Source: Alphaproteobacteria bacterium
GTDB taxonomy: Bacteria > Pseudomonadota > Alphaproteobacteria > Sphingomonadales > Sphingomonadaceae
Direction: 5' to 3'
NCBI GenBank assembly: GCA_019232625.1
Contig: JAFANP010000034.1
Span: 60,870-124,869 of the forward strand
DNA length: 64,000 nt
Under the pieces are notes generated by a model, which made no database searches, had not been told where the DNA came from, and saw only the letters and a list, made by a program, of their open reading frames with translations. A program made the translations under genes and the position numbers. Positions within the stretch are counted from its first letter, which is position 1. Each line of letters opens with the position of its first letter. Positions 16,147 through 28,010 of the stretch are shown here, piece after piece.

Positions 16147-17298
16147 ATGGACCGACATGGCTTCGCGGCGGCGGCGACGGGTACGCTCATACCGACGATC
16201 GGCGGACGTAAAGCGTTCGTGCCGGCGCAATTGCCTCCGGCATTGGACGTCCGCCACTTTCTCCCGCAGCTAAGCCGTGCGACGCAGGCGGTCGGTGAGC
16301 TGAAGGGCATCGGCCGATCGGTGCCGAATCCGTTGTTGCTGATCCGCCCGCTGCAAAGGCGGGAGGCCGTATCTTCCTCCAGCATGGAGGGAACGTACAC
16401 CACGTTGTCCGACCTGTTCCTGTTCGAAGCCGGCGCGGGCGAGGCAGCGACACGCGGGGACAACCGCGAGGTGCTGAACTACGTCCGGGCGTTGGAGGGC
16501 GCGATCACGGGATTGCTAACGTTGCCAATCTCAAGCCGCCTCATCCGTGACGCGCACCGCGTGCTACTGACCGGTGTGGCTCGGCATCGCGGTGCCACCG
16601 TGGAACCGGGTGAGCTCAAACGCGACCAGAATTGGATTGGCGGCAGCGGTCGCATCGACACCGCCCGCTTCATCCCGGCCCCGCCCGCCGAAACGCCTCG
16701 CGCGCTTGATGCGCTCATGACTTACATCAATAGAGAAGACCGGGAGAACGCCTCACCCCTAATCGACGCGGCGCTAGCACATTACCAGTTCGAGGCGATC
16801 CATCCCTTCGCTGACGGGAACGGCCGCGTCGGTCGGATGCTCATCACGCTCATGCTGATCGAGAACGGGACGCTGCCGCAGCCCCTGCTCTATATGAGCC
16901 CTTTCTTGGAGCGGCAAAAGGACCGCTACATCGACCTGATGTACGCCGTTTCACGCGAGGGAGCATGGGAGGAATGGGTCGCGTTCTTCCTGGAAGCCGT
17001 AGCGGCGTCCGCGAGCGAAACCATTTCTGTGGTCGAGAGGCTGCAGGATTTGCACCAAGCCTATCGTGATCGCTTCCAGACGGCGCAGCGGTCGGCGCTC
17101 AGGCTACGGATCATTGACCTCGCGTTCGAACGACCCGTGCGGTCGATCTCTGACATAGCGAATGCGTTGGGTATTTCCTACGGCGGCGCGCTGAACAACA
17201 TCAAGGAGCTCGTCGCGCAACGCGTGGCGGAGGAAGTGCCCGGCACCTACCCGAAGCTGATCCGGTTTCCAGGAGTGCTGGAAGCATTGCAGATCTGA
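16147..17298 (+). CDS. Fic family protein (AMP-transferase type, self-inhibited)
   Basis: 383-residue protein. The catalytic Fic motif HPFADGNGRVGR (about residues 219-230) is complete, including the histidine and phosphate-binding loop. An N-terminal inhibitory motif SSSMEG (S-x-x-x-E-G, about 77-82) places it with the class having the inhibitory helix inside the same chain. The C-terminus (SISDIANALGISYGGALNNI...) is a winged helix-turn-helix, about 332-383. Expected to transfer AMP to a protein target. Its codon use is visibly less GC-rich than neighbours, suggesting transfer. It stands divergent from the XRE regulator. Confidence 0.9.
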   Translation: MDRHGFAAAATGTLIPTIGGRKAFVPAQLPPALDVRHFLPQLSRATQAVGELKGIGRSVPNPLLLIRPLQRREAVSSSSMEGTYTTLSDLFLFEAGAGEAATRGDNREVLNYVRALEGAITGLLTLPISSRLIRDAHRVLLTGVARHRGATVEPGELKRDQNWIGGSGRIDTARFIPAPPAETPRALDALMTYINREDRENASPLIDAALAHYQFEAIHPFADGNGRVGRMLITLMLIENGTLPQPLLYMSPFLERQKDRYIDLMYAVSREGAWEEWVAFFLEAVAASASETISVVERLQDLHQAYRDRFQTAQRSALRLRIIDLAFERPVRSISDIANALGISYGGALNNIKELVAQRVAEEVPGTYPKLIRFPGVLEALQI

Positions 17299-17418
17299 TT
17301 TGGGAGTTTCCCAAGGAGATCTTCGGCGGAGCCGACGGGCGAACAGCTTGGAACTCGCGATGGAGCGGGCGGCGTCTTCCGCCAGGCATCCGCATGCCAC
17401 GCGGGGCGCACAGACGCC

Positions 17419-17695
17419 ATGGCGCACCGGGTGATCGTCAAGATGGAGAGCGGCGCGACCTTCGCCTCCCGCCGCGCCGGGTGCAGGGGCTGCAGGACGC
17501 GACCCTGGAGTGGGTCGCCGAGCCGGAGGTGATCGGCGTCGGCTACGCCCTGCACGGGGAGAGCTTCGACCTGGATTATACGGCGCTGGGGCTGAGGAAC
17601 GGAATTTTCGCCGTGGCCAAGTGGATGGCGGCGCGGGCGGGCGGACGAGCACGCCGGCCAAGGCGGCGGCGGCGCGGGAGCCCGCGATTCTCTAG
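17419..17695 (+). pseudogene. DUF2442-like gene broken by two frameshifts
   Basis: Three frames together read as a DUF2442-type protein. MAHRVIVKMESGATFA begins at ATG 17419; PPRRVQGLQDATLEWVAEPE... continues to AVAKWMAARAG in a second frame; and TSTPAKAAAAREP ends in a third frame at 17695. The first break, one lost base, is near 17467; the second is near 17643. Intact relatives are usually ~80-100 residues and often paired with a DUF4160 gene, which is not seen here. Confidence 0.7.
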
Positions 17696-17865
17696 GCACG
17701 CCGAGGGTAATCAAGGCGTATGTCGCGGAGGCTCGCGATTGGGCGGCTATCCGTGACAGGGATATTAGATGCTTGCGCTTGCTCCCGGCCGTGCCGTTCG
17801 CTCATCGCTGCTAGGAACGTTCACCACTCGCATCGGCTCCGCGCACCCCTCTCGGATCATCCCCC

Positions 17866-17936
17866 TCGAGCGGAAGTGGGTGGTCTTGGCGCCTTCCGGG
17901 AGGGTCTGGTCTCGGTATTGCTCGCGGCCTCGGGTC
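17866..17936 (-). pseudogene. Small thiC-derived fragment
   Basis: The plus-strand string AAGTGGGTGGTCTTGGCGCC and what follows to GTATTGCTCGCGG closely match thiC DNA at about 19527-19590 (AAGTGGGCGGTCTTGGCGCC to ATATTGCTCGGCGG). The match corresponds to the ThiC segment just before the CSMCGPKFC motif. It is too short to be a gene. The rest of 17696-17952 holds nothing I recognize. Confidence 0.7.
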
Positions 17937-17952
17937 GCGCGCCGCGGTCGCA

Positions 17953-18387
17953 TCAGCGGGAGAGGTGCTTCTGGAAGGCGTTCAGGCGCCGCTCCGTGGC
18001 CGCCGCTTCGGCGACGGTGAGCCGTCCCTTCGCGAATCTGTATTGGACCCGCCCGTCCGCCATTTCCAGGCAGGCGACGCGGCCGGCGCCGGGCGAGGAG
18101 TCGACGATGTAGAGCGGGCGACCTTCGGCGAGGACCTTCCAGTCGCCCTCGGCGGGGACCATGGAGCTGCGTCCGCACATCAATGCGGCACCTGCCGGGA
18201 TCGGGGGTGCGTACGGCCCCTCGGCGCTGGTGTCGGCGAGCACGTGGAGCGCGGGCGTGTCGACGGTGCGCGTGCCGTGCTCGTCGGTGACGATGTAGCC
18301 GCACCGCGACTCGGAAGGCCTGTCCACGGGCGGCGTGGCGGCCATCGCCGGCACTGGGAGCGCGGCCAAGAGGAGCGGCGCGATCAT
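17953..18387 (-). CDS. Small exported hypothetical protein next to a thiC remnant
   Basis: 144-residue protein with a signal peptide (MIAPLLLAALPVPAMAA). Mature part: CGYIVTDEHGTRTVDTPALH, AALMCGRSS, AEGRPLYIVDSSPGAG, RVACLEMADG. Three cysteines. The C-terminus is helical (VAEAAATERRLNAFQKHLSR). ATG 18387 overlaps the TGA of the truncated thiC copy (ATGA), exactly as the TonB-like gene overlaps the intact thiC stop. Function unknown. Confidence 0.65.
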   Translation of the reverse strand: MIAPLLLAALPVPAMAATPPVDRPSESRCGYIVTDEHGTRTVDTPALHVLADTSAEGPYAPPIPAGAALMCGRSSMVPAEGDWKVLAEGRPLYIVDSSPGAGRVACLEMADGRVQYRFAKGRLTVAEAAATERRLNAFQKHLSR

Positions 18388-18588
18388 TCGGCCGCCGGCA
18401 GGCAGATCTCGCCGCCCTTTTCCCGGAATTGCTCGCTCATCGCCGCCATGCCGGCTTCGGCTTGGGCTTCGGGCGAAGAGACCCCTCCACCATGCCTCGC
18501 ATGGTCCCCCTCCCCTGCGAAGGCAGGGGAGGAATGGGTGGCGGCGAGGAAGGTGCCGGCGGTGGCGTTCTGCCTGGCGACGACGGAT
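18384..18588 (-). pseudogene. Duplicated 3' end of thiC
   Basis: About 200 bases match the last part of thiC (about 19282-19490) at high identity, including the ThiC end (EAQAEAGMAAMSEQF-like, then GEICLPAAE stop) and the same internal palindromic repeat. The upstream part of thiC is missing; similarity stops where the TonB-like gene ends near 18590. This shows a partial duplication that happened after the repeat entered thiC. Confidence 0.85.
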
Positions 18589-18590
18589 CT

Positions 18591-21325
<2,735 letters not shown>

Positions 21326-21371
21326 AGAAGAAGCGATAGGCGCTTCGCGCGGCGGGCGGAAGGGGTAACGG

Positions 21372-21839
21372 TCAGGCGAGGCGGCTGCGCATGCGGGCGA
21401 TGAGCTTCAGCACCTCGGCGCGATTGTGGGCGGCCTTGACCCAGCGGGGGAGGCGCGAGGCGATCGACGCGTTGCGGAAGCCGCCGGGCGCCCCCGCCTC
21501 GCGGCGGAGGGGATCGCGGACATAGGCCTCGATATAGGCGAGATGATCCTCATTGTAGGCGGCGAGGAGGCCCTGGCGCCCGGTGCCGCGGAGCCGGAGC
21601 GGTAGGCCCATGGTGGGGCGGGCCCAGCTGCGCCAGCCCTGGCGCCGGCTGAACGCGCAGGCGGTGCAGACGGCCCGCCGCGCGCCGTGGTGGCGCGGCA
21701 CCGCCCAGCCGATCGCCTCCGTGCCCTCGTCCACGTCGAGGGTGATGACGGCGAGGCCGCCGCAGCGCGGGCAATCGACCAGGATCCGGGTCATGAAATG
21801 CTCCGGAAGGAGGGCCGGCGGGTCGACGCGGTCCGCCAC
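21372..21839 (-). CDS. Zinc-ribbon-like hypothetical protein
   Basis: 155 residues from GTG 21839, one base past the dinB stop; ATG 21794 (MTRILVDCPRCGG) is an alternative. CPRCGG near residue 23 and CTACA near 58 form a probable four-cysteine zinc ribbon. A basic C-terminal half follows (NEDHLAYIEAYVRDPLRRE, KAAHNRAEVLKLIARMRSRL). Could bind nucleic acid; no family name recognized. Confidence 0.68.
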   Translation of the reverse strand: MADRVDPPALLPEHFMTRILVDCPRCGGLAVITLDVDEGTEAIGWAVPRHHGARRAVCTACAFSRRQGWRSWARPTMGLPLRLRGTGRQGLLAAYNEDHLAYIEAYVRDPLRREAGAPGGFRNASIASRLPRWVKAAHNRAEVLKLIARMRSRLA

Positions 21840-21840
21840 G

Positions 21841-22923
21841 TCAGAGCGCCAGCGGCAGCTCGAGCGGGCGCGGCGCCGGCGCGGCGCCTTCGGTGAGGCT
21901 GGAGAGGCCTAGGCCGAGGAGGCGGATGCTCCTGGGCGCCGGCAGGGTCGCGCGCAGGAGGCTGCGGCCGAGCTCGAGGAACTCGGCGAGGTCGGCGACC
22001 GGCCGGTCGAGGCTGCGCGCCCGGGTGACGATCCGGAAATCCGAATATTTGACCTTGAGGTTGACGGTGCGGCCGGCGAGCCGCTTGGGCTCGACCCTCT
22101 TCTCCCAGACGTGGCGGCCGATGCGGTCGAGCTCGCCGAGCAGGGCCTCGGGGTCCGACAGGTCGGTCAGGAACGTATCCTCCGCGCTGACCGACTTATA
22201 GGGGCGGTCGGCCTTGACCTGGCGGTGGCAGATGCCGCGGGCGAGGTCGTAATAATAGCGGGCGCTGGAGCCGAAATGGGCGGCGAGGAATTCGAGGCTC
22301 TTCGCCTCGAGATCGGCGCCCGTCTCGATGCCGAGGCCGGCCATCTTGGCGGCGGTGACCGGGCCGACGCCGTGGAAGCGCTTGACCGGCAGCCCCCGGA
22401 CGAAGGCCGGGCCGCGCGCCGGGGTGACGACGCACAGGCCGTCCGGCTTGTTCTGGTCGGACGCCAGCTTGGCGATGAACTTGTTGTAGGAGACGCCGGC
22501 CGACGCGGTGAGGCCGGTCTCGGCGCGGATCCGTGCGCGTATCTCCTGCGCGATAAGGGTCGCGACTCCGATGCCCTTCAGATCCTCGGTGACGTCGAGA
22601 TAGGCTTCGTCCAGCGACAGCGGCTCGACGTGGGGCGTGTAGTCGAGGAAGATGGCGCGGATCTGCTGGGAGACGGCGCGATAGGCGTCGAAGCGCGGCT
22701 TGACGAAGATGAGGCCGGGGCAGAGCCGCTGGGCGGTGACCGCCGGCATGGCGGAGCGCACGCCCCACTTGCGGGCCTCGTAGCTCGCCGCCGCGACCAC
22801 GCCGCGCACGCCGCCGCCCACCGCGAGCGGCCGCCCGCGCAGGGCCGGATCGTCGCGCTGCTCGACCGACGCATAGAAGGCGTCCATGTCGACATGGATG
22901 ATCTTGCGCACCCCGTTCACCAT
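21841..22923 (-). CDS. dinB: DNA polymerase IV (Y-family)
   Basis: 360-residue error-prone translesion polymerase. Palm motifs HVDMDAFYASVEQ (N-terminal Asp) and PLSLDEAYLDVT (catalytic Asp-Glu pair) are intact. ASAGVSYNKFIAKLASDQNKP and the helix-hairpin-helix region RFHGVGPVTAAKMAGLGI follow, then the little-finger domain to ...SIRLLGLGLSSL. The true start is ATG 22923 (MVNGVRKIIHVD); the frame is open upstream but that part is not conserved. Length normal. A C-terminal clamp-binding motif may be QLDL-like; LELPLAL is seen. Confidence 0.95.
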   Translation of the reverse strand: MVNGVRKIIHVDMDAFYASVEQRDDPALRGRPLAVGGGVRGVVAAASYEARKWGVRSAMPAVTAQRLCPGLIFVKPRFDAYRAVSQQIRAIFLDYTPHVEPLSLDEAYLDVTEDLKGIGVATLIAQEIRARIRAETGLTASAGVSYNKFIAKLASDQNKPDGLCVVTPARGPAFVRGLPVKRFHGVGPVTAAKMAGLGIETGADLEAKSLEFLAAHFGSSARYYYDLARGICHRQVKADRPYKSVSAEDTFLTDLSDPEALLGELDRIGRHVWEKRVEPKRLAGRTVNLKVKYSDFRIVTRARSLDRPVADLAEFLELGRSLLRATLPAPRSIRLLGLGLSSLTEGAAPAPRPLELPLAL

Positions 22924-23103
22924 GTGTTCGTAGCGCAGAAATGCGCGGCCGGAAAGACCGGGAGTGCCGGCCCCACCGCAGCGGACTATCGCCCTATAGC
23001 GGGCACATGCGTACGAACGGGTCACCTAACGGAAAGACGAGTGGACTTTGCGGGCAATTTTGCTATACCAAACGAATCATCATGACCTAATCGGAGGCTG
23101 ATC

Positions 23104-23574
23104 ATGGTCAACGCCGCCACCGTCACGCTGTCATTCTCCGGCTCCACCGGGGCCATATCTCAGCTTCTCGCGCTCGTCGCGAAGCTCGAATCGGCGGAGC
23201 CGAACGCGTCGCTCGTCGTCGAGGACAGCAATGAAATCCCCTATGCCGGCCCGAATGCGGGCGTGCCGGTGACTCTGACCGAGGCGCAGTTCAAGGCCTT
23301 CTACGAGGGCATCGACCCTCTGTACCAGAAGGGGGTGAAGCTGATCGCGGCCAAGGGCGGGACGGTGTCCTGCGACGAGCTGGCGGCCAAGGGGATCGAC
23401 AATCCCGGGCACTTCAAGTCGCGGACCAGCGTTCGCGCCCGTACCGTCCTGAAGATGGACCGGCGGGTGCAGTTCGCCACCTACTTCAGCAAGATGGTGA
23501 AGGGAGAGAAGCGCTGGTTCCTCCGCGTGCCGGCCGCGACCCTTGCCGCGATGCGGAGCTATTTCGGCATCTAG
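23104..23574 (+). CDS. Hypothetical protein
   Basis: 156-residue cytoplasmic protein. N-terminal half: VTLSFSGSTGAISQLLALVA, then VPVTLTEAQFKAFYEGIDPL. The C-terminal half is basic (ARTVLKMDRRVQFATYFSKM, VKGEKRWFLRVPAATLAAM). A clear GGAGG ribosome site precedes ATG 23104. Single-gene unit divergent from dinB. The basic end could contact nucleic acid or membrane; no family recognized. Confidence 0.6.
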   Translation: MVNAATVTLSFSGSTGAISQLLALVAKLESAEPNASLVVEDSNEIPYAGPNAGVPVTLTEAQFKAFYEGIDPLYQKGVKLIAAKGGTVSCDELAAKGIDNPGHFKSRTSVRARTVLKMDRRVQFATYFSKMVKGEKRWFLRVPAATLAAMRSYFGI

Positions 23575-23634
23575 GTGAGCTAGCCGCCCAGGCGCCGGCC
23601 CTGGCCCCTTTCCCGGCCCGGGTCGCGGCGTTTC

Positions 23635-24003
23635 TCAGAAGCGCAGGGAGAAGCCGAGGGCGGCGATGCCCATCCGCCCCGTCCGCCCCTCGCGCAGCGG
23701 CTCGGTTCGGCGACGGGCCATCTCGCGCGGAACCGTCGCGGCGACGGAGATCAGGCCGAGGCTGAGGGCGGCATTGTCGGCGACCGGGACGCTGCGGACG
23801 AGAGGGCCGGCGCCGGCGGCGGGGCCCGGCTCGGGCGGCGGCAAAGCCAGGAAAATGCGGGGCGCGGCGGCACGGCCGCGCGGCGGCAGGACCGGACCGT
23901 AGCTGCGATACTCGCCGCCTCCCTGAGGCTGGCCCTGCGCCGCGGCCGGCGAAGCCAGAGCCAGCATTATCCCCTGTACGGCGAGCCCTGCGAACATCCT
24001 CAT
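23635..24003 (-). CDS. Small exported hypothetical protein
   Basis: 122 residues: signal peptide (MRMFAGLAVQGIMLALASPAAAQ), a Gly/Pro-rich linker (QPQGGGEYRSYGPVLPPRG), and an end (GRMGIAALGFSLRF) whose terminal Phe is typical of outer-membrane beta proteins. It is probably too small for a full barrel. AAGGAG ribosome site precedes ATG 24003. It lies 80 bases downstream of the MipA-type gene on the same strand. Confidence 0.62.
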   Translation of the reverse strand: MRMFAGLAVQGIMLALASPAAAQGQPQGGGEYRSYGPVLPPRGRAAAPRIFLALPPPEPGPAAGAGPLVRSVPVADNAALSLGLISVAATVPREMARRRTEPLREGRTGRMGIAALGFSLRF

Positions 24004-24083
24004 CGCGGGCTCCTTACTGATCGAGGTCAAGAACCTTCCGGCGCGGACGGGGTTCCCGGGGAAGGCGCGGCCGCCTCCCCCCT

Positions 24084-24935
24084 TCAGAAGCTGTAGGCGA
24101 GGCCGAGGGTGGCGAGATACTGGTTGCGGTCGCCCCGGATGGAGACGATCGGGCTGCGCGCGAAATCGCCGAGCAGCTTGGAGTAGCTGACCCCGGCGAA
24201 GAGGCTGAGCCGCGGGTGGCGCAGGTCTCCGGTGAGCGTCTGTCCGAGGAACAGGCTGGCGCGCACGTTCTTCCAGCCGCCGTCGGCGTTGTAGACGGGC
24301 AGGCCGGTGGCGAGCGAGCCGGCCGGGGCGATGCTGAAATAGGTGCGGGCATAGCCGTCGCCGACATGGTCGGCGCCGAGCGACAGCAGGGCGAAGGTGC
24401 GCGGGCTGAGCGGCGTCGAATAGTCGATCGAGGGGGAGAGGATGGAGCTCCCGTGCGTGTCGGTGACGTCGTGCAGCCAGGTGAGGCGGAGGCCGAGGCT
24501 GTCATATTGGTGGAGGACGCCGTTCTTGGCGATGCCGCCATAGGCGCCGACCTCGATCGCCGTGTCGATCTTGCCGAGGGCGCGTACCACCGGGTCCTTG
24601 ATGCGGCCGGTGCGGTCGAGCCGGAGGTTGGCGGCGGGCCCGAAATCGATCGAGACCGGAGCGCCGCGGCGGTCGCGGACGAGATCGAAGGTGAGGGTGG
24701 TGCCGCGGGTCGCGAAGCCGAAGCCGCCGACCTTGCCGAAGGCGAGGCCGACCGGGACCAGCTCATAGTCGTCCGACCCTTCGTAGGAAGGGACATAGGC
24801 CCCACCGGCGCCGAGGGTGAGGCTGTTGGGCTGCGAGAGATAATCGTCGTCGCCCGCATCCTGGGCGAAAGCGGGCGTCGCCGCGGCAAGGGGCAGAGCG
24901 AGCGCGGCGGCGCGCGCAAATCGGGCAAGGTTCAT
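24084..24935 (-). CDS. MipA/OmpV-type outer-membrane protein
   Basis: 283 residues. Signal peptide (MNLARFARAAALALPLAAAT PAFAQ) then GAGGAYVPSYEGSDDYELVP, the hallmark of the MipA/OmpV family, followed by alternating beta-strand stretches and a terminal phenylalanine (LGLAYSF) for barrel insertion. Relatives act as scaffolds for peptidoglycan enzymes or as inducible porins; the exact role here is open. ATG 24935 has a GGGAGGAAG ribosome site; the upstream ATG at 25025 is not favoured. Confidence 0.88.
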   Translation of the reverse strand: MNLARFARAAALALPLAAATPAFAQDAGDDDYLSQPNSLTLGAGGAYVPSYEGSDDYELVPVGLAFGKVGGFGFATRGTTLTFDLVRDRRGAPVSIDFGPAANLRLDRTGRIKDPVVRALGKIDTAIEVGAYGGIAKNGVLHQYDSLGLRLTWLHDVTDTHGSSILSPSIDYSTPLSPRTFALLSLGADHVGDGYARTYFSIAPAGSLATGLPVYNADGGWKNVRASLFLGQTLTGDLRHPRLSLFAGVSYSKLLGDFARSPIVSIRGDRNQYLATLGLAYSF

Positions 24936-25090
24936 CGACGGCTTCCTCCCTGTCGTTGCCGCAACAGCGCCGCCGACCCGAAAGAGTTCCGGAAGCGTTA
25001 CGAAAAGGCTTCGAAACAGTGTCATAACGGGTCTGCCCCGCGCGACGGCGCGCCCGGGAGTTGGCGCGGGGCCCGGGCTCGGGGTAAGCC

Positions 25091-26206
25091 GTGCCCGCCA
25101 TGCCCAGGGGAAAGAACCACGGACTGCTCATCGCGGGCGACGGCGCCGCCGTCGCCCTGTCGGCGCTCGCCATGGCGAGGCTGCGCCCCGAAGTGCCGGT
25201 GCTGCTGGTGGGGGAGGGGGAGTCGATCGGCGGAGGGCGCACCCTGTTCCTGTTCGACGAGCAACTGGGCGACGAGGAGAGGGCGCTGCTCGAGCCGCTG
25301 ATCGGGTGGAGCTGGGACGGATGCTACGTCGCCGTGCCGGGACGAAGCCGCAAGCTCAAGATGCGCTGCCACGCCATCGCGGCGGAGGCGATCGACACGG
25401 CGGTGCGCGAGGCGCTGAAGCCGGAGCGCCACCGTTCCGGGACGCGGATCGTCGCGGTGCGCGACGACAGCCTCCTCCTCCAGGGCGGCGAGACGCTGAA
25501 GGGCGACGGCGCGATCGACGCCCGCTCCTGGGCGCACCAGACGACGCTCGAGCTCGGCTGGCGGCACGCGGCGCGCCGCACCTGCCGGTTCGAGCGGCCG
25601 CACCGCGTCGACCTTCCCGTCCTCCTCGATTCGACGGTGCCCCAGGGGACCGGCTGCGCTTTCTTCGCCTGCCTTCCGCTGGACGAGGAGCGGCTTCTGA
25701 TCGAGCATGTCCGCTACGCCACCGCGGCGGAGGCGGATCCGGCGGAGGGCGAGCGGGCGATCGACGCCTATGTGGCGCTGCGCGGCTGGGGCGAGGGCGC
25801 GGTCGAGGCGGAATCGCGCGAGTCCCTGCCGGTGCCGCTCGGCGGCGACTTCGCGGCTTATTACCGGATCGGCGGCGCCCGCGTCGCCAAGCTCGGCGCG
25901 CGCGGCGGCTTCGTCTTCCCGACGACGGGCTCGCCCCTGCCCGACGCCGCGCGCACTGCCCTGGCGCTGACTCGGCAGCGGGACTTCGCCGGCGCAGCCC
26001 TCCACGATCTGTTCGAGCAGGAGGCGGCGGCGCTGTGGAAGCGGCGCGACTTCTATCGCGGCTTCGACCGGCTGCTGCTGCGCGGCGGCGGCTGCCGGGC
26101 GATCGAGGGTCTGATGGGGCTGGAGCCGCCGCTGATCGCCAGATATTTCGGCGAGCGGCTGGGCCTGTTCGAGCGTCGCAAGGTGATGGCCGCCGCGGGC
26201 GGCTGA
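25091..26206 (+). CDS. crtY: Lycopene beta-cyclase CrtY
   Basis: 371-residue flavoprotein-like enzyme closing the ends of lycopene to beta-carotene, an early step toward sphingomonad carotenoids. The N-terminal dinucleotide-like fold ([20 protein letters not shown]) has a variant GxGxx[39 protein letters not shown] and LLIEHVRYA follow. The C-terminal [24 protein letters not shown] and [11 protein letters not shown] stretches agree with bacterial CrtY. Length is typical. ATG 25100 is an alternative start. No other crt gene is adjacent. Confidence 0.9.
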   Translation: MPAMPRGKNHGLLIAGDGAAVALSALAMARLRPEVPVLLVGEGESIGGGRTLFLFDEQLGDEERALLEPLIGWSWDGCYVAVPGRSRKLKMRCHAIAAEAIDTAVREALKPERHRSGTRIVAVRDDSLLLQGGETLKGDGAIDARSWAHQTTLELGWRHAARRTCRFERPHRVDLPVLLDSTVPQGTGCAFFACLPLDEERLLIEHVRYATAAEADPAEGERAIDAYVALRGWGEGAVEAESRESLPVPLGGDFAAYYRIGGARVAKLGARGGFVFPTTGSPLPDAARTALALTRQRDFAGAALHDLFEQEAAALWKRRDFYRGFDRLLLRGGGCRAIEGLMGLEPPLIARYFGERLGLFERRKVMAAAGG

Positions 26207-26264
26207 GCCGCCGCCGAGCGGGGGGTGTTGGATTCCCCCGTGCCCTGTGCTTAAGGGCGCGGCC

Positions 26265-27464
26265 ATGAACATCCACGAATATCAGGCGAAAGAGCTGCTC
26301 GCCAAGCAGGGCATCCCCGTTCCCGCCGGCTATCCGGCGCTCTCCGCCGAGGAAGCGGTGGAAGCGGCCGGCAGGCTCCCCGGGCCGCTCTACGTCGTCA
26401 AGGCGCAGATCCACGCCGGCGGCCGCGGCAAGGGCCGGTTCAAGGAGCTGGGCCCCGACGCCAAGGGCGGCGTTCGGCTGGCGCGGAGCGTCGAGGAGGT
26501 GCGCGCCGCCGCCGAGGAGATGCTCGGCAGGACGCTCGTCACCGTCCAGACCGGCGAGGCGGGCAAGGAGGTGAACCGCCTCTACGTCACCGACGGAGTC
26601 GACATCGCCCGGGAATATTATCTGGCGCTGCTGGTCGACCGGGGCAGCGGGCGGATCGCCATGGTGGCCTCCACCGAAGGCGGCATGGACATCGAGGCGG
26701 TGGCGCACGACACGCCGGAGCGCATCACCACCATCCTCATCGACCCCGCGCAGGGCTTCATGCCCCATCACGGCCGCGCGCTCGCCCATGCGCTGAAGCT
26801 GAAGGGCGAACTCGACAAGCAGGCGCAGCAGCTCGCCCGGCAGCTTTACGACGCCTTCCTCGCCTACGACTGCGCGATGATCGAGATCAATCCGCTCGTC
26901 GAGACCGAGGACGGGCGCCTGCTCGTCCTCGACGCCAAGATGAGCTTCGATTCGAACGCGCTCTACCGCCATCCGGACGTCGAGGCGCTGCGGGACGAGA
27001 CGGAGGAGGACCCGATGGAGGTGGAGGCGTCGAAATACGACCTCGCCTACGTCAAGCTGGACGGCAATATCGGCTGCATGGTGAACGGCGCCGGCCTCGC
27101 CATGGCGACCATGGACATCATCAAGCTCAACGGCGCGGAGCCGGCCAACTTCCTCGACGTCGGCGGCGGCGCGTCGAAGGAGAAGGTGACGGCGGCGTTC
27201 AAGATCATCCTCTCCGACCCCGCGGTGAAGGGGATCCTGGTCAACATCTTCGGCGGCATCATGCGCTGCGACATCATCGCCGACGGAATCATCGCCGCGG
27301 CCAAGGAAGTGAATCTGACCGTGCCGCTGGTCGTGCGGCTGGAGGGGACGAACGTCGAGGAGGGCAAGGCCATCCTCGCCCAGTCCAACCTCGCCATCGT
27401 GCCCGCCAACGACCTCGGCGACGCGGCGAAGAAGATCGTCGCGGCGGTGAAGGACGCGGCGTAA
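26265..27464 (+). CDS. sucC: Succinate-CoA ligase (ADP-forming) beta subunit
   Basis: 399-residue TCA-cycle enzyme subunit. ATP-grasp start [55 protein letters not shown], and the C-terminal [20 protein letters not shown] and [19 protein letters not shown] are diagnostic. The alpha subunit sucD, usually next, is absent; two small lower-GC genes and etfBA follow. ATG 26265 chosen by family N-terminus. Confidence 0.97.
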   Translation: MNIHEYQAKELLAKQGIPVPAGYPALSAEEAVEAAGRLPGPLYVVKAQIHAGGRGKGRFKELGPDAKGGVRLARSVEEVRAAAEEMLGRTLVTVQTGEAGKEVNRLYVTDGVDIAREYYLALLVDRGSGRIAMVASTEGGMDIEAVAHDTPERITTILIDPAQGFMPHHGRALAHALKLKGELDKQAQQLARQLYDAFLAYDCAMIEINPLVETEDGRLLVLDAKMSFDSNALYRHPDVEALRDETEEDPMEVEASKYDLAYVKLDGNIGCMVNGAGLAMATMDIIKLNGAEPANFLDVGGGASKEKVTAAFKIILSDPAVKGILVNIFGGIMRCDIIADGIIAAAKEVNLTVPLVVRLEGTNVEEGKAILAQSNLAIVPANDLGDAAKKIVAAVKDAA

Positions 27465-27487
27465 AGAGGACACGCGGAGGCGAGCGG

Positions 27488-27730
27488 ATGACCGAAAACG
27501 TGGAAAATCTTCTGCTGGAGCATCTCAAGCGTTTTCAAACGACCCTTGAGCGTGTCGAGCGCAAGCTGGACGACCTGACCATTCGCGTCTCAAACCTCGA
27601 AGGTTCGCTCGCGGCGGTGATGCAGCATCTGGGCCATCTGGCTGCCGCGGATGCCGCGCAGCAGCTCGCGATCGACAATGTCAGCCTCCGTCTGGATCGC
27701 ATCGAGCGCCGCTTGGAGCTATCGCACTGA
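27488..27730 (+). CDS. Small coiled-coil protein
   Basis: 80-residue, almost wholly helical protein: [60 protein letters not shown]. The heptad pattern predicts an oligomeric coiled coil. GGAGG-like ribosome site (ACGCGGAGGCGAGCGG ATG). Short proteins with this [13 protein letters not shown] start occur in other sphingomonads and rhizobia beside assorted small genes. Base composition is less GC-rich than sucC or etfB. Function unknown. Confidence 0.7.
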   Translation: MTENVENLLLEHLKRFQTTLERVERKLDDLTIRVSNLEGSLAAVMQHLGHLAAADAAQQLAIDNVSLRLDRIERRLELSH

Positions 27731-27750
27731 CGCGATCGGCTTCAGACATC

Positions 27751-27993
27751 GTGGCGGTGAGTGAAGCAACTCAGCAGGAGAGAGGGGACCGGCGAATGCT
27801 GATGGCAGTGGTTCTGATCGGGTTTGCCGTCTTAGCTTTTCAGCTGAATGCTCTCCGCATCCTCTTCGTCAAACAGATTAAGCAGACGGGCATCCTCGTG
27901 ATGCTGGTCGAACAGATTGACGGCATCGATGGCACAGGCCTTGGTGAAAGGATGCAGGCTGAGATTGACATCGCTGCCGGCAAATACGGTTGA
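27751..27993 (+). CDS. Small single-pass membrane protein
   Basis: 80 residues from GTG 27751. One hydrophobic segment ([20 protein letters not shown], residues 16-35) is followed by a charged cytoplasmic or periplasmic tail. It sits 20 bases after the coiled-coil gene and likely forms a pair with it. ATG 27796 is an alternative start, placing the segment at the N-terminus. No family recognized. Confidence 0.5.
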   Translation: MAVSEATQQERGDRRMLMAVVLIGFAVLAFQLNALRILFVKQIKQTGILVMLVEQIDGIDGTGLGERMQAEIDIAAGKYG

Positions 27994-28010
27994 AGGTATC
28001 GGAGATTGAA

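Noticed and set aside
16147..17298. Fic gene considered as a phage or integrative-element boundary
   Set aside because: No integrase, att repeat or tRNA target nearby; only composition differs.
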